Part shown: positions 50,515 to 58,650 of the stretch, piece after piece
Layout of the letters: every line of letters starts with the position of its first letter
Numbering within the stretch: position 1 is the stretch's first letter
Origin: Bacteroides sp.
GTDB taxonomy: Bacteria > Bacteroidota > Bacteroidia > Bacteroidales > Bacteroidaceae
Assembly: GCF_030151085.1 (NCBI RefSeq)
Contig: NZ_JASLER010000091.1
Span: 1-64,000 of the forward strand
Length of the DNA: 64,000 bases
Direction: 5' to 3'
The notes under the pieces: model-generated
Database searches by the model: none
What the model was told of the DNA's origin: nothing
The model's input: only the letters and a program-made list of their open reading frames with translations
Translations under genes and position numbers: made by a program

Positions 50515-53500
50515 CTAATTTATCCGAAATTCAAGGTCCGGACGTTCTTTTAAATAGGTAATAAGTTCACGTCCTACAGAAAGTTTTATGGGACGTGAAA
50601 CCAAATCGACAGTCATTTTACTATCCGGATCAGTCACCTTAAAATAGAGTTCGGTAGTGCCCGGACGCTCTTTGGTCAATTCAGCCAACTCAGTAATCAA
50701 GGCCTTGTTCAGTACACTGAGGGGAATGAGAATCGTTATTTTCTCAATTAATTTTTCTTTCATATCGGGCAACAGTTCCATGGAGGTTATCTTTACCTCC
50801 AATTCATCCTGCCTCCATTGCTTAGGTTGACACCGAGCCTTAATAAATAGGAAGGTACGCTCGCCCAAATACCCCTGATAAGTCACCCAATCATTTCCAA
50901 AGAACGGGAATTCGGCAGAACCGGAATAGTCTTCAATCTTGGCAATACCGTATGGGTTGCCATTCTTGCTAATGCCACGACGGACAGAAGTTACTATACC
51001 TCCCATCGTTATTTCACGCCCTACCAAAGCATTCTTATCTTCTACTTCTATCATGTGTGTATTACAAACATGTTCCAATACAACAGCATATTCATCCAGT
51101 GGATGCGCAGAAAGATAGATTCCTACCAGATCACGCTCTCTATTCAAGCGGTCAAGGTCACTCCAACGTTCTGCCGGAAGTATTTCGGGAGTTGCAATAT
51201 CAATCACATTCTCTCCTCCGAACAAAGAGTTGACTGCCGCCGCCTTATCAGCCTGATAGCGGTTGCCATAACGTACCAGCGTTTCAATAAAGACTTCATT
51301 CTTGGAATTTACGGCAAAATATTGCTCACGCTTCAGTTCGGGGAAACTATCGAAACCACCTGCCAAAGCCAAGCATTCGAGGTTCTTCTTATTACAAGCA
51401 TTCAAGTTGACACGTTGAACGAAATCGAAGATACCCGTATAAGGCCCGTTCTTTTCACGCTCTTCCATAATGCTTTGTACGGCACCTTCGCCCACACCTT
51501 TCACAGCACCAAGACCAAAACGGATGTTACCTTCATTATTAACGGTAAACTTCAAGTTCGATTCATTGACATCCGGTCCCAAGGTATTTATACCCATCGC
51601 CTTACATTCATCCATCAACTTGGTGATATCCGTAATGTTCGACAAACTTCGGCTCATTACTGCCGCCATATATTCTGCCGGATAATTGGCCTTCAGGAAT
51701 GCTGTCTGATAGGCAACCCAGGAATAACAAGTTGCATGAGATTTGTTGAACGCGTAGGATGCAAATTTTTCCCAGTCCGTCCAAATCTTTTCGAGCACTT
51801 TCGGATCATGACCATTCTTCTGACCACCCGCAATGAATTTCGGTTTCATGTGATCCAGCTTGTCACGAAGCTTCTTACCCATCGCTTTACGCAAAGCATC
51901 CGACTCACCACGGGTAAAGTCAGCCAACAAACGGGACAAAAGCATCACCTGTTCCTGGTATACGGTAATGCCATACGTATCTTTCAGATATTTCTCCATA
52001 ACGGGAATATCATACTCAATCGGTTTACGCCCATGCTTACGGTCAATAAAATCCGGAATATAATCCATAGGACCCGGACGATAAAGGGCATTCATGGCAA
52101 TCAAGTCCTCGAAAGTACTGGGTTGCAGCTCACGCAAGTATTTCTGCATACCTGCCGATTCAAACTGGAACGTACCGATGGTGCGACCGTCGCAATAGAG
52201 TTTATAAGTAGCAGGATCTTCAATCGAGATCTTGTCGATGTCGAGCTCCAAACCACGGTGCAGACGTATATTCGCCACGGCTTCTTTGATGATGGACAGA
52301 GTTTTCAGTCCAAGGAAGTCCATCTTAATCAATCCCGTATCTTCAATCACAGAACCTTCGTACTGGGTAACGAGCATCTTCTCACCCGTTTCCTTGTCAT
52401 CAGCGGTACTTACAGGCACCCAATCCGTAATGTCATCACGACAGATAATAGTACCGCAAGCATGTACACCCGTACCACGAACATTACCCTCCAACATTTT
52501 GGCATACTTCAAAGTATCGCGTATCAATGGGTCGGGCGAAGCTTCCGCAGCCTGCAATTCGGGCACATATTCAATAGCATTCTTTAAATTCAGCTTTTTA
52601 TCTGGAATCTTATCCGGTACAAGTTTTGCCAGACGGTCGGATTCAGATAAAGGAAGTTTCTGTACGCGCGCAACGTCCTTAATAGCAAGCTTAGTTGCCA
52701 TAGTACCATATGTAATAATATGAGCCACTTTTTCTTGTCCATATTTATTAGTTACCCAACGCAACACATCTCCTCGTCCGTCATCATCGAAGTCAATATC
52801 AATATCAGGCAAAGAAATACGGTCGGGATTCAGGAAACGCTCGAACAGTAAGTCATATTTGATAGGGTCAATCTTCGTAATCTGCAAACAGTAAGCCACT
52901 GCCGAACCAGCGGCCGAACCACGCCCCGGACCAATGGAAACCCCCATATTACGCCCGGCAGCAATAAAGTCCTGCACAATCAAGAAGTACCCCGGGAAAC
53001 CCATGGTCTTCATAATATACAGTTCGAAGATCATTCGTTCTTTCACTTCATCCGACAAAGGATCACCATATAGTTTCTTAGCTCCATCAAATGCAAGTTT
53101 TGCCAGATAATCGGCTTCCAGTTTGATACGATATAATTTATCATACCCACCCAAGCGCTTAATTTTCGCTTTAGCCGCTTCTTCATCCAAAACAACGTTG
53201 CCGTTTTCATCTTGGGTGAACTCATCAAACAAATCTTTCTCCGTGAACTTTTTACGGTATTCCTCTTCCGTTCCAAAATCTTCGGGAATGGCAAAAGTAG
53301 GCATGATAGGAGCATGATCGATAGAGTAATACTCTACTTTATCGAGCACTTCCAATGTATTGGATAGTGCCTCCGGAACATCTTCAAACAAAGCATTCAT
53401 TTCTGCTTTGGTCTTCATCCATTCTTGCTTCGTATACAGCATGCGGCTTGGATCGTCCAAGTCCTTACCTGTACTCAAACAGATCAAACGGTCGTGTGCC

Positions 53501-54309
53501 TCCGCATTCTCTTCGTCCACAAAATGGACATCATTGGAGCAGATTACCTTTATATTATATTTCTTGGCAAATTCCAGCAATTGAGCATTTGCCTTTTGCT
53601 GCAATGGATATGCTTCATGATTGGCACGGGGCACAGTAGCTTTATGACGTTGAAGCTCCAGGTAATAGTCATCACCAAAGAGGTTCTTATACCAACGTAC
53701 AGCTTCTTCCGCCTCTTCCAGTTGTCCATTAAGTACCTTCTTAGGAACTTCCCCACCAATACAAGCTGAGCAAACCATCAGCCCTTCGTGATATTTCTCC
53801 AATTCATTACGGTCGGTACGCGGACGCATATAGTATCCTGAAGTCCATGCATGCGACACTAGTTTTATCAGGTTATGATAACCTTTCTCATTCTTCGCCA
53901 ATACAATCAAGTGGTAACCGCTTTGATCGGGCTTACCTTCTTTTTTGTCCATCGTACGGCGAGCAACATACATTTCACAACCTACAATAGGCTTGAACAA
54001 CTTATTCTCGGCTTCCACTATCTTCGCGCGACAATCAGCTAGCTCCGCTTCCTTGTCCTCACATGCTATCTCACCACTTTCAATGCCGGCAATCCGTTTC
54101 TTGAGATCTTTTATCTCTCCTTTCGGGCCACCATTTTTCTTACTAACATAATTAATGAATTCTTTGATACCGAACATATTACCATGGTCGGTCACAGCAA
54201 TTCCCTTCATACCATCTTTCATCGCTTTATCGACCAATCTGCTGACGCTAGCTTGACCATCCAAAAGAGAGTATTGAGTATGAACGTGTAAATGAACAAA
54301 ATCCTGCAT
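50515..54309 (-). CDS. dnaE: DNA polymerase III alpha subunit
   Basis: A 1264-residue replicative polymerase. The N-terminal PHP domain starts FVHLHVHTQYSLLDG. The polymerase core contains GPGRGSAAGSAVAYCLQIT and PDIDIDFDDDGR (catalytic Asp residues), followed by the (HhH)2 region and a C-terminal OB domain (GGIVTSVRRGISKNGNPYGIAKIED). The ATG at 54309 (MQDFVHLHVHTQ) is chosen over an in-frame start 24 bp upstream because DnaE proteins begin close to the PHP motif. It has its own promoter. Confidence 0.97.
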   Translation of the reverse strand: MQDFVHLHVHTQYSLLDGQASVSRLVDKAMKDGMKGIAVTDHGNMFGIKEFINYVSKKNGGPKGEIKDLKKRIAGIESGEIACEDKEAELADCRAKIVEAENKLFKPIVGCEMYVARRTMDKKEGKPDQSGYHLIVLAKNEKGYHNLIKLVSHAWTSGYYMRPRTDRNELEKYHEGLMVCSACIGGEVPKKVLNGQLEEAEEAVRWYKNLFGDDYYLELQRHKATVPRANHEAYPLQQKANAQLLEFAKKYNIKVICSNDVHFVDEENAEAHDRLICLSTGKDLDDPSRMLYTKQEWMKTKAEMNALFEDVPEALSNTLEVLDKVEYYSIDHAPIMPTFAIPEDFGTEEEYRKKFTEKDLFDEFTQDENGNVVLDEEAAKAKIKRLGGYDKLYRIKLEADYLAKLAFDGAKKLYGDPLSDEVKERMIFELYIMKTMGFPGYFLIVQDFIAAGRNMGVSIGPGRGSAAGSAVAYCLQITKIDPIKYDLLFERFLNPDRISLPDIDIDFDDDGRGDVLRWVTNKYGQEKVAHIITYGTMATKLAIKDVARVQKLPLSESDRLAKLVPDKIPDKKLNLKNAIEYVPELQAAEASPDPLIRDTLKYAKMLEGNVRGTGVHACGTIICRDDITDWVPVSTADDKETGEKMLVTQYEGSVIEDTGLIKMDFLGLKTLSIIKEAVANIRLHRGLELDIDKISIEDPATYKLYCDGRTIGTFQFESAGMQKYLRELQPSTFEDLIAMNALYRPGPMDYIPDFIDRKHGRKPIEYDIPVMEKYLKDTYGITVYQEQVMLLSRLLADFTRGESDALRKAMGKKLRDKLDHMKPKFIAGGQKNGHDPKVLEKIWTDWEKFASYAFNKSHATCYSWVAYQTAFLKANYPAEYMAAVMSRSLSNITDITKLMDECKAMGINTLGPDVNESNLKFTVNNEGNIRFGLGAVKGVGEGAVQSIMEEREKNGPYTGIFDFVQRVNLNACNKKNLECLALAGGFDSFPELKREQYFAVNSKNEVFIETLVRYGNRYQADKAAAVNSLFGGENVIDIATPEILPAERWSDLDRLNRERDLVGIYLSAHPLDEYAVVLEHVCNTHMIEVEDKNALVGREITMGGIVTSVRRGISKNGNPYGIAKIEDYSGSAEFPFFGNDWVTYQGYLGERTFLFIKARCQPKQWRQDELEVKITSMELLPDMKEKLIEKITILIPLSVLNKALITELAELTKERPGTTELYFKVTDPDSKMTVDLVSRPIKLSVGRELITYLKERPDLEFRIN

Positions 54310-54359
54310 ATAAATCCTTTCTATTGAGAGCATAAAATTACAACCTAAGTAACATCTAA

Positions 54360-54367
54360 CAAAGATA
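54360..54367 (-). promoter_or_regulatory. -7 element for dnaE
   Basis: The minus strand reads TATCTTTG, 51 bp before the ATG at 54309. Confidence 0.68.
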
Positions 54368-54434
54368 TTTCCCTAAAAGTTATCAACATTTGTATTTCTC
54401 TACCTAAATCCTTGTTAGATTTTCAAAATAAACC

Positions 54435-54442
54435 TATTTTTG
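54435..54442 (+). promoter_or_regulatory. -7 element for psd-pssA
   Basis: TATTTTTG matches TAnnTTTG, 39 bp before the psd ATG at 54481; this excludes an in-frame start at 54412. Confidence 0.68.
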
Positions 54443-54480
54443 CGGATAATTTCTATCTAATAATAGCAAAAAAGACATAC

Positions 54481-55164
54481 ATGGGTCGATTGAAAAGATT
54501 AAAAAAGATACGCATACACCGTGAAGGAACACATACATTGGCTGGCAGTCTACTACTTCTGCTGATTGTTAATGCAGCTTTTTACTTCGGGTTGGAATGC
54601 AAGATTCCCTTTTATGTAGTAGCTGCCATCAGCCTTGTTGTATATGGAATATTGGTAAACTTCTTCCGTTGCCCTATCCGTTTGTTCGGACAAGATACAG
54701 AAAAAGTGGTTGTAGCTCCGGCAGACGGCAAGATTGTCGTTATAGAAGAGGTAGAAGAAAATGATTACTTCCATGACCGTCGTATCATGATTTCTATCTT
54801 CATGAGCCTGGTCAATGTACATGCCAACTGGTATCCGGTAGACGGAACAGTGAAAAAAGTGTGGCACAAGAACGGCAAGTTCATGAAAGCATGGTTACCC
54901 AAAGCGAGTACCGACAATGAACAATCTACCGTAGTAATAGAAACCCCGGAAGGAGTAGAAATCATGGCTCGCCAGATTGCAGGTGCTATGGCACGCCGCA
55001 TCGTTACATACGCCGAAGCGGGCGAAGAATGCTATATTGACGAACACATGGGATTTATCAAATTCGGTTCACGTGTAGATGTTTTCTTACCGTTGGGTAC
55101 AGAAGTGCTTGTCAAATTAGGACAATTAACTACCGGTAATCAAACCGTAATAGCAAAACTTTAG
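54481..55164 (+). CDS. psd: Phosphatidylserine decarboxylase proenzyme
   Basis: A 227-residue inner-membrane enzyme that makes phosphatidylethanolamine. It is the short PSD-A type: two N-terminal membrane segments, APADGKIVVIEEV, VNVHANWYPVDG, and the self-cleavage site FGSRVDVFLP, where Gly196-Ser197 is cut and Ser197 becomes the pyruvoyl group. This leaves an alpha chain of about 31 residues. The pssA gene follows after 4 bp, so both steps from CDP-diacylglycerol to PE are in one operon. Confidence 0.95.
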   Translation: MGRLKRLKKIRIHREGTHTLAGSLLLLLIVNAAFYFGLECKIPFYVVAAISLVVYGILVNFFRCPIRLFGQDTEKVVVAPADGKIVVIEEVEENDYFHDRRIMISIFMSLVNVHANWYPVDGTVKKVWHKNGKFMKAWLPKASTDNEQSTVVIETPEGVEIMARQIAGAMARRIVTYAEAGEECYIDEHMGFIKFGSRVDVFLPLGTEVLVKLGQLTTGNQTVIAKL

Positions 55165-55168
55165 TAAT

Positions 55169-55876
55169 ATGGCAAATTGTATAACCCGTCATATTCCCAA
55201 TGCAATAACCTGTTTGAATTTATTCTCCGGGGGTATTGCTTGTGTCATGGCGTTCGAAGCCAAATATGACTTGGCGCTTACCTTTATTATCCTTAGTGCA
55301 GTCTTCGATTTTTTCGACGGTATGATGGCACGCTTGCTCAATGCACATTCTGTTATCGGCAAAGACCTGGATTCTTTGGCAGATGATGTTAGTTTTGGTC
55401 TGGCACCTTCTTTAATAGTATTCTCTTTATTCAAAGAAATGCATTACCCGGCAGGAATGGAAAGTTTGGCTCCCTTCTTTCCGTATCTAGCCTTCCTTAT
55501 ATCCGTATTCTCTGCATTGCGACTGGCTAAATTTAATAATGATACCCGTCAGACAAGCTCATTCGTAGGACTTCCGGTTCCGGCAAATGCTCTGTTTTGG
55601 GCTTCTTTGGTAGCCGGTGCTCATGACTTTTTGATAACAGACAGTTTTAATCCACTCTATCTACTGATTTTAGTTTGTATCTTCTCTTGGTTACTAGTAT
55701 CTGAAATCCCAATGTTCTCTTTGAAATTCAAGAACTTATCATGGAAGAACAATAAGATTAGTTTCATTTTTTTGATAGTTTGCATTCCATTTCTTGTTTT
55801 TTTAGGAATATGCAGCTTCGCAGCAATCATTGTTTGGTATATATTACTTTCACTTATTACAAGAAAAAGTAAATAA
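55169..55876 (+). CDS. pssA: CDP-diacylglycerol-serine O-phosphatidyltransferase
   Basis: A 235-residue inner-membrane enzyme making phosphatidylserine from CDP-diacylglycerol and serine. The CDP-alcohol phosphotransferase motif is complete: D47-FF-DG(50-51)-MM-AR-x8-G-x3-D-x3-D within FDFFDGMMARLLNAHSVIGK and DLDSLAD. Six to eight membrane helices follow. It is coupled to psd. Confidence 0.95.
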   Translation: MANCITRHIPNAITCLNLFSGGIACVMAFEAKYDLALTFIILSAVFDFFDGMMARLLNAHSVIGKDLDSLADDVSFGLAPSLIVFSLFKEMHYPAGMESLAPFFPYLAFLISVFSALRLAKFNNDTRQTSSFVGLPVPANALFWASLVAGAHDFLITDSFNPLYLLILVCIFSWLLVSEIPMFSLKFKNLSWKNNKISFIFLIVCIPFLVFLGICSFAAIIVWYILLSLITRKSK

Positions 55877-55885
55877 ACAAATCTT

Positions 55886-55901
55886 TGGCACGGTTGTTGT
55901 A
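55886..55901 (+). promoter_or_regulatory. Sigma-54-like -24/-12 promoter
   Basis: TGGCACG-GTTG-TTGTA has the GG-N10-G spacing of the sigma-54 consensus (TGGCACG-N4-TTGCA) with one deviation at -12 (GT instead of GC). It lies 42 bp before the ATG of the DUF4834 gene. No TAnnTTTG element is seen there. Confidence 0.45.
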
Positions 55902-55906
55902 TCGTT

Positions 55907-55923
55907 GTTCGTTTAGAACGAAC
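55907..55923. promoter_or_regulatory. Perfect 7-bp inverted repeat, possible operator or leader hairpin
   Basis: GTTCGTT-TAG-AACGAAC lies at the expected transcription start of the sigma-54-like promoter, 20 bp before the ATG at 55943. Confidence 0.5.
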
Positions 55924-55942
55924 ACATAAAAAACATTAGCCT

Positions 55943-56227
55943 ATGTTCCATATTTTAGGATTCTTATTCATTATAATAATTGCCATACTAATCATTGGTC
56001 TTAGTATCATTGGTACAGTCTTACGAAGTATATTCGGATTGAAAAAACGCCATTCATCTTTTTCTTCAGGTGGATATTCATCCTATAATAGCACTAAGCA
56101 GTCCGGTTCACCCCGCCAACAAGAAACAGAGGAAACAGCAGAAGAAAAGGCTCACTCTAATAAACGGAAGAAATTATTCTCGGAAGACGAAGGAGAATAC
56201 GTAGACTTTGAAGAAGTGAAAGAGTAG
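55943..56227 (+). CDS. DUF4834-like small membrane protein
   Basis: A 94-residue protein with one N-terminal membrane helix (FLFIIIIAILIIGLSIIGTVL), a basic patch (LKKRH), a Ser-rich stretch and a very acidic C-terminus (EDEGEYVDFEEVKE). It fits the DUF4834 family of Bacteroidales. It follows pssA with 66 bp between and is behind its own sigma-54-like promoter, suggesting separate control. Function is unknown. Confidence 0.78.
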   Translation: MFHILGFLFIIIIAILIIGLSIIGTVLRSIFGLKKRHSSFSSGGYSSYNSTKQSGSPRQQETEETAEEKAHSNKRKKLFSEDEGEYVDFEEVKE

Positions 56228-56244
56228 TGATTAGTGATTAGTTG

Positions 56245-56676
56245 TTAACGGCGTTTCGTAAAGAAATCTTTCATCAAAACGGCACATTCATCAGCAAGAA
56301 CACCTTTAACTACCACCGTTTTAGGATGCAATGCTTGCGGAGCATAACATTGATAGCCTCGCTTTTCATCTTCAGCACCAAACACCAAACGTCCCATTTG
56401 TGACCAGGCTATAGCGCCGGCACACATCACACAAGGTTCCACAGTCACATAAAGTGTACATTCATTGAGGTATTTTCCGCCAAGAGTAGAAGCTGCGGCA
56501 GTAATTGCCTGCATTTCGGCATGAGCAGTAACATCGGTCAATGTTTCCGTGAGATTATGAGCACGAGCAATAATGCGGTCTTTGCAAACAACCACCGCCC
56601 CTACAGGAACTTCTCCCCTTTCTCCAGCCTTTTGTGCTTCCAAAAGCGCCTGCTTCATGTAATAACTATCGTCCAA
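56245..56676 (-). CDS. tadA: tRNA-specific adenosine deaminase
   Basis: A 143-residue zinc deaminase that converts A34 to inosine in tRNA-Arg. The zinc and catalytic motifs are HAEMQAI and PCVMCAGA; GEVPVGAVVV precedes them. The start appears to be TTG at 56676 (residues MDDSYYMKQALLEAQ), because homologues conserve the DD-x-x-x-MKQAL N-terminus; the first ATG is at 56658, six codons downstream. Other nucleoside deaminases are closely related, but the length and the N-terminal MKQAL fit TadA. Confidence 0.9.
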   Translation of the reverse strand: MDDSYYMKQALLEAQKAGERGEVPVGAVVVCKDRIIARAHNLTETLTDVTAHAEMQAITAAASTLGGKYLNECTLYVTVEPCVMCAGAIAWSQMGRLVFGAEDEKRGYQCYAPQALHPKTVVVKGVLADECAVLMKDFFTKRR

Positions 56677-56724
56677 TCCAGCTCTGCTTTAATTTTTAAT
56701 TCTTAATTTATAATTTGAGAAGAC

Positions 56725-56958
56725 TTATCTTCTCATATCATGTTCACCGAACAATGTAGGATAATCTTCTTCCATATTTTTATGGATAAACATGAGAATC
56801 GTTTCCCGCAACCAGCGTGACTTATTCGTTATCTTGTATTTCTCAAGGTAACGATCTACAATCCGCAGTTCTTCTTCGCTCATCAAGCATACCATGCGTT
56901 GTTCGCGTTTCGGTTCTTCAGGTGTTGCTTTCGCACACGTTTTATCTCTCTTTCTCAT
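56725..56958 (-). CDS. Small ribbon-helix-helix-like protein
   Basis: A 77-residue basic protein. MRKRDKTCAKATPEEPKREQRMVCLMSEEE is followed by a helix pair (LRIVDRYLEKYKITNKSRWLRETILMFIHKN), the size and pattern of an RHH (MetJ/Arc or MobC-like) DNA-binding protein. It stands alone. Its divergent promoter region is shared with yraN. The target is unknown. Confidence 0.72.
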   Translation of the reverse strand: MRKRDKTCAKATPEEPKREQRMVCLMSEEELRIVDRYLEKYKITNKSRWLRETILMFIHKNMEEDYPTLFGEHDMRR

Positions 56959-56966
56959 ATTTCTTG

Positions 56967-56974
56967 CAAAATTA
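56967..56974 (-). promoter_or_regulatory. -7 element for the RHH-like gene
   Basis: The minus strand reads TAATTTTG, matching TAnnTTTG, 9 bp before the ATG at 56958, so the leader would be very short. Confidence 0.5.
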
Positions 56975-57008
56975 CTTTTACTTCTGTAAAAACAAAGCAG
57001 AAAAAGCT

Positions 57009-57016
57009 TAATTTTG
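57009..57016 (+). promoter_or_regulatory. -7 element for yraN
   Basis: TAATTTTG matches TAnnTTTG, 36 bp before the ATG at 57052; this supports the shorter start. Confidence 0.6.
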
Positions 57017-57051
57017 TATCGAAACGATTAAAATCAAGAATAAAAGAAGTA

Positions 57052-57417
57052 ATGGCAGCACACAATGCTTTGGGAAAAGCCGGAGAAGACGCTGCAACAA
57101 TGTATCTGGAGCAAAACGGCTATACCATTCGCGACCGGAACTGGCGGAAGAATCATCTTGAACTGGACATTGTTGCTACCAAAGAAGAAAAATTAATCAT
57201 TGTAGAAGTAAAAACCCGTAGTAATACGGATTATATAGAACCCCAAGATGCAGTAAATTGGCAGAAAATACGCCATATTGTCGTAGCGGCGGATGCTTAT
57301 ATCAAACATTTCTGCATAGATGCTCCTGTTCGTTTCGATATTATCACTGCCATTGGCGAACCGGGTTCTTTCAGGATTGAGCATATAATAGATGCTTTCT
57401 ATCCTCCAATGTTTTAA
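57052..57417 (+). CDS. yraN: UPF0102/YraN family putative endonuclease
   Basis: A 121-residue protein with the PD-(D/E)xK-like fold of UPF0102: GKAGEDAATMYLEQNGYTI, NWRKNHLELDIVATKEEKLIIVEVKTR (the ExD and ExK-type residues) and a C-terminal RFDIITAI. The family has no settled function; a role in DNA processing is suspected. The start at 57052 follows the promoter. Confidence 0.88.
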   Translation: MAAHNALGKAGEDAATMYLEQNGYTIRDRNWRKNHLELDIVATKEEKLIIVEVKTRSNTDYIEPQDAVNWQKIRHIVVAADAYIKHFCIDAPVRFDIITAIGEPGSFRIEHIIDAFYPPMF

Positions 57418-57452
57418 AAATAGAGAGTTAGAATCATTAAACATTAACTACC

Positions 57453-57809
57453 ATGGATATAGAAACTGCCCGCGAATACTGCCTCAACAAGAAAGGTGTT
57501 ACAGAATGCCTTCCATTCGATGAGTATTCACTTGTAATGAAAATCATGGATAAGATGTTTGCACTCATCGACTTGGAAGGTGCTAATAAAATCTGTGTAA
57601 AGTGTGACCCGGAATATGCGCTCGAACTCCGTGAGCGATATACGGCTATTGAAGGTGCTTATCATTTCAACAAGAAGTACTGGAATCAAATAATTCTGGA
57701 CGGCGATGTAGATGATAATCTGATTAAGCAATTGATAGATCATTCTATCGAAGAAGTATTCAAGAAATTCACTAAAAAAATGCGTGCCGAATATGATGCC
57801 TTGCCCTGA
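57453..57809 (+). CDS. MmcQ/YjbR family protein
   Basis: A 118-residue cytoplasmic protein. MDIETAREYCLNKKGVTECLPFDEYSLVMKIMDKMFALI and the later YHFNKKYWNQIILDG are typical of the MmcQ/YjbR (double wing) family. The fold is CyaY-like and sometimes called DNA-binding; function is unclear. It overlaps birA by 17 bp. Confidence 0.85.
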   Translation: MDIETAREYCLNKKGVTECLPFDEYSLVMKIMDKMFALIDLEGANKICVKCDPEYALELRERYTAIEGAYHFNKKYWNQIILDGDVDDNLIKQLIDHSIEEVFKKFTKKMRAEYDALP

Positions 57810-58566
57810 TACTTTTCCATTTCCTCTGGTTGCTTTAGAAGAAACGATTTCTACCAACCAGTACATCAGCCAACTTTGTAACAACTTACAAGAAAGCGTT
57901 GAAGAACTGACCACTGTCACTGCCGAATTCCAGACTTCCGGCAAAGGACAACGAGGTAATACTTGGGAAGCTGAAGAAGGAAAAAACCTACTTTTCAGTT
58001 TCGTACTCTATCCTACTTTTCTGGAAGCACGCCGCCAGTTTATCCTCTCGCAAATCGTATCACTCTCTATCAAGGAAGAGTTGGAAATGTGGACAGGGGA
58101 TATCACTATTAAGTGGCCGAACGATATTTACTGGAAAAATAAGAAAATTTGCGGTATTCTGATAGAGAATGACCTTTCCGGACACTTTATCGGACGCAGT
58201 ATTTCCGGAATCGGAATAAATATCAACCAAGATGAATTTCACAGTGATGCCCCCAATCCGGTATCTCTTAAACAAATCACGGGCAGAGAATATGACCGAT
58301 ATGAAATACTTGCCCGTATCCTGAAACGGGTGCAGACTTACTATAATTGTCTGCAATCCGAAGATCCCGATACATATTCGGCTCTTATAGCTACCCGTTA
58401 TGCCCGCTCCCTTTTCCGCCGCAGAGGACTTCACCCGTATGAAGATGCCAATGGTAAATTCCTGGCCCGCCTGTTACGTGTAGAAAATGACGGACGATTC
58501 ATACTGGAAGATGAATCAGGAAAAGAAAGAGAATATTTATTTAAAGAAGTACAGTATATACTCTGA
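57793..58566 (+). CDS. birA: Biotin-[acetyl-CoA-carboxylase] ligase
   Basis: A 257-residue monofunctional biotin protein ligase, without the N-terminal DNA-binding domain of E. coli BirA. Motifs: SGKGQRGNTWEAEEGKNLLFS (GRGRxGRxW-like nucleotide loop), IKWPNDIYWKNKKICGILIE (KWPND) and GIGININQ. It attaches biotin to carboxylase carrier domains. The ATG at 57793 is used; a GTG three codons upstream and another ATG at 57796 are also possible. Confidence 0.92.
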   Translation: MMPCPDTFPFPLVALEETISTNQYISQLCNNLQESVEELTTVTAEFQTSGKGQRGNTWEAEEGKNLLFSFVLYPTFLEARRQFILSQIVSLSIKEELEMWTGDITIKWPNDIYWKNKKICGILIENDLSGHFIGRSISGIGININQDEFHSDAPNPVSLKQITGREYDRYEILARILKRVQTYYNCLQSEDPDTYSALIATRYARSLFRRRGLHPYEDANGKFLARLLRVENDGRFILEDESGKEREYLFKEVQYIL

Positions 58567-58584
58567 TATAGTAACTACAAAATA

Positions 58585-58635
58585 AAAACAAGCAGACTCT
58601 TTATAAGCTATAGCTTACAAGAGTCTGCTTGTTTT
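58585..58635. terminator. Long bidirectional terminator hairpin
   Basis: AAAACAAGCAGACTCTT (58585-58601) pairs with AAGAGTCTGCTTGTTTT (58619-58635); the loop contains the palindrome TAAGCTATAGCTTA, so the stem continues almost to the tip. It serves birA (+) and the 58651 gene (-). Confidence 0.88.
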
Positions 58636-58650
58636 CATTATATATCATCC

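Noticed and set aside
51055..52587. 510-codon plus-strand open frame inside dnaE
   Set aside because: It is antisense to a well-conserved polymerase gene and its translation has no recognisable motif.
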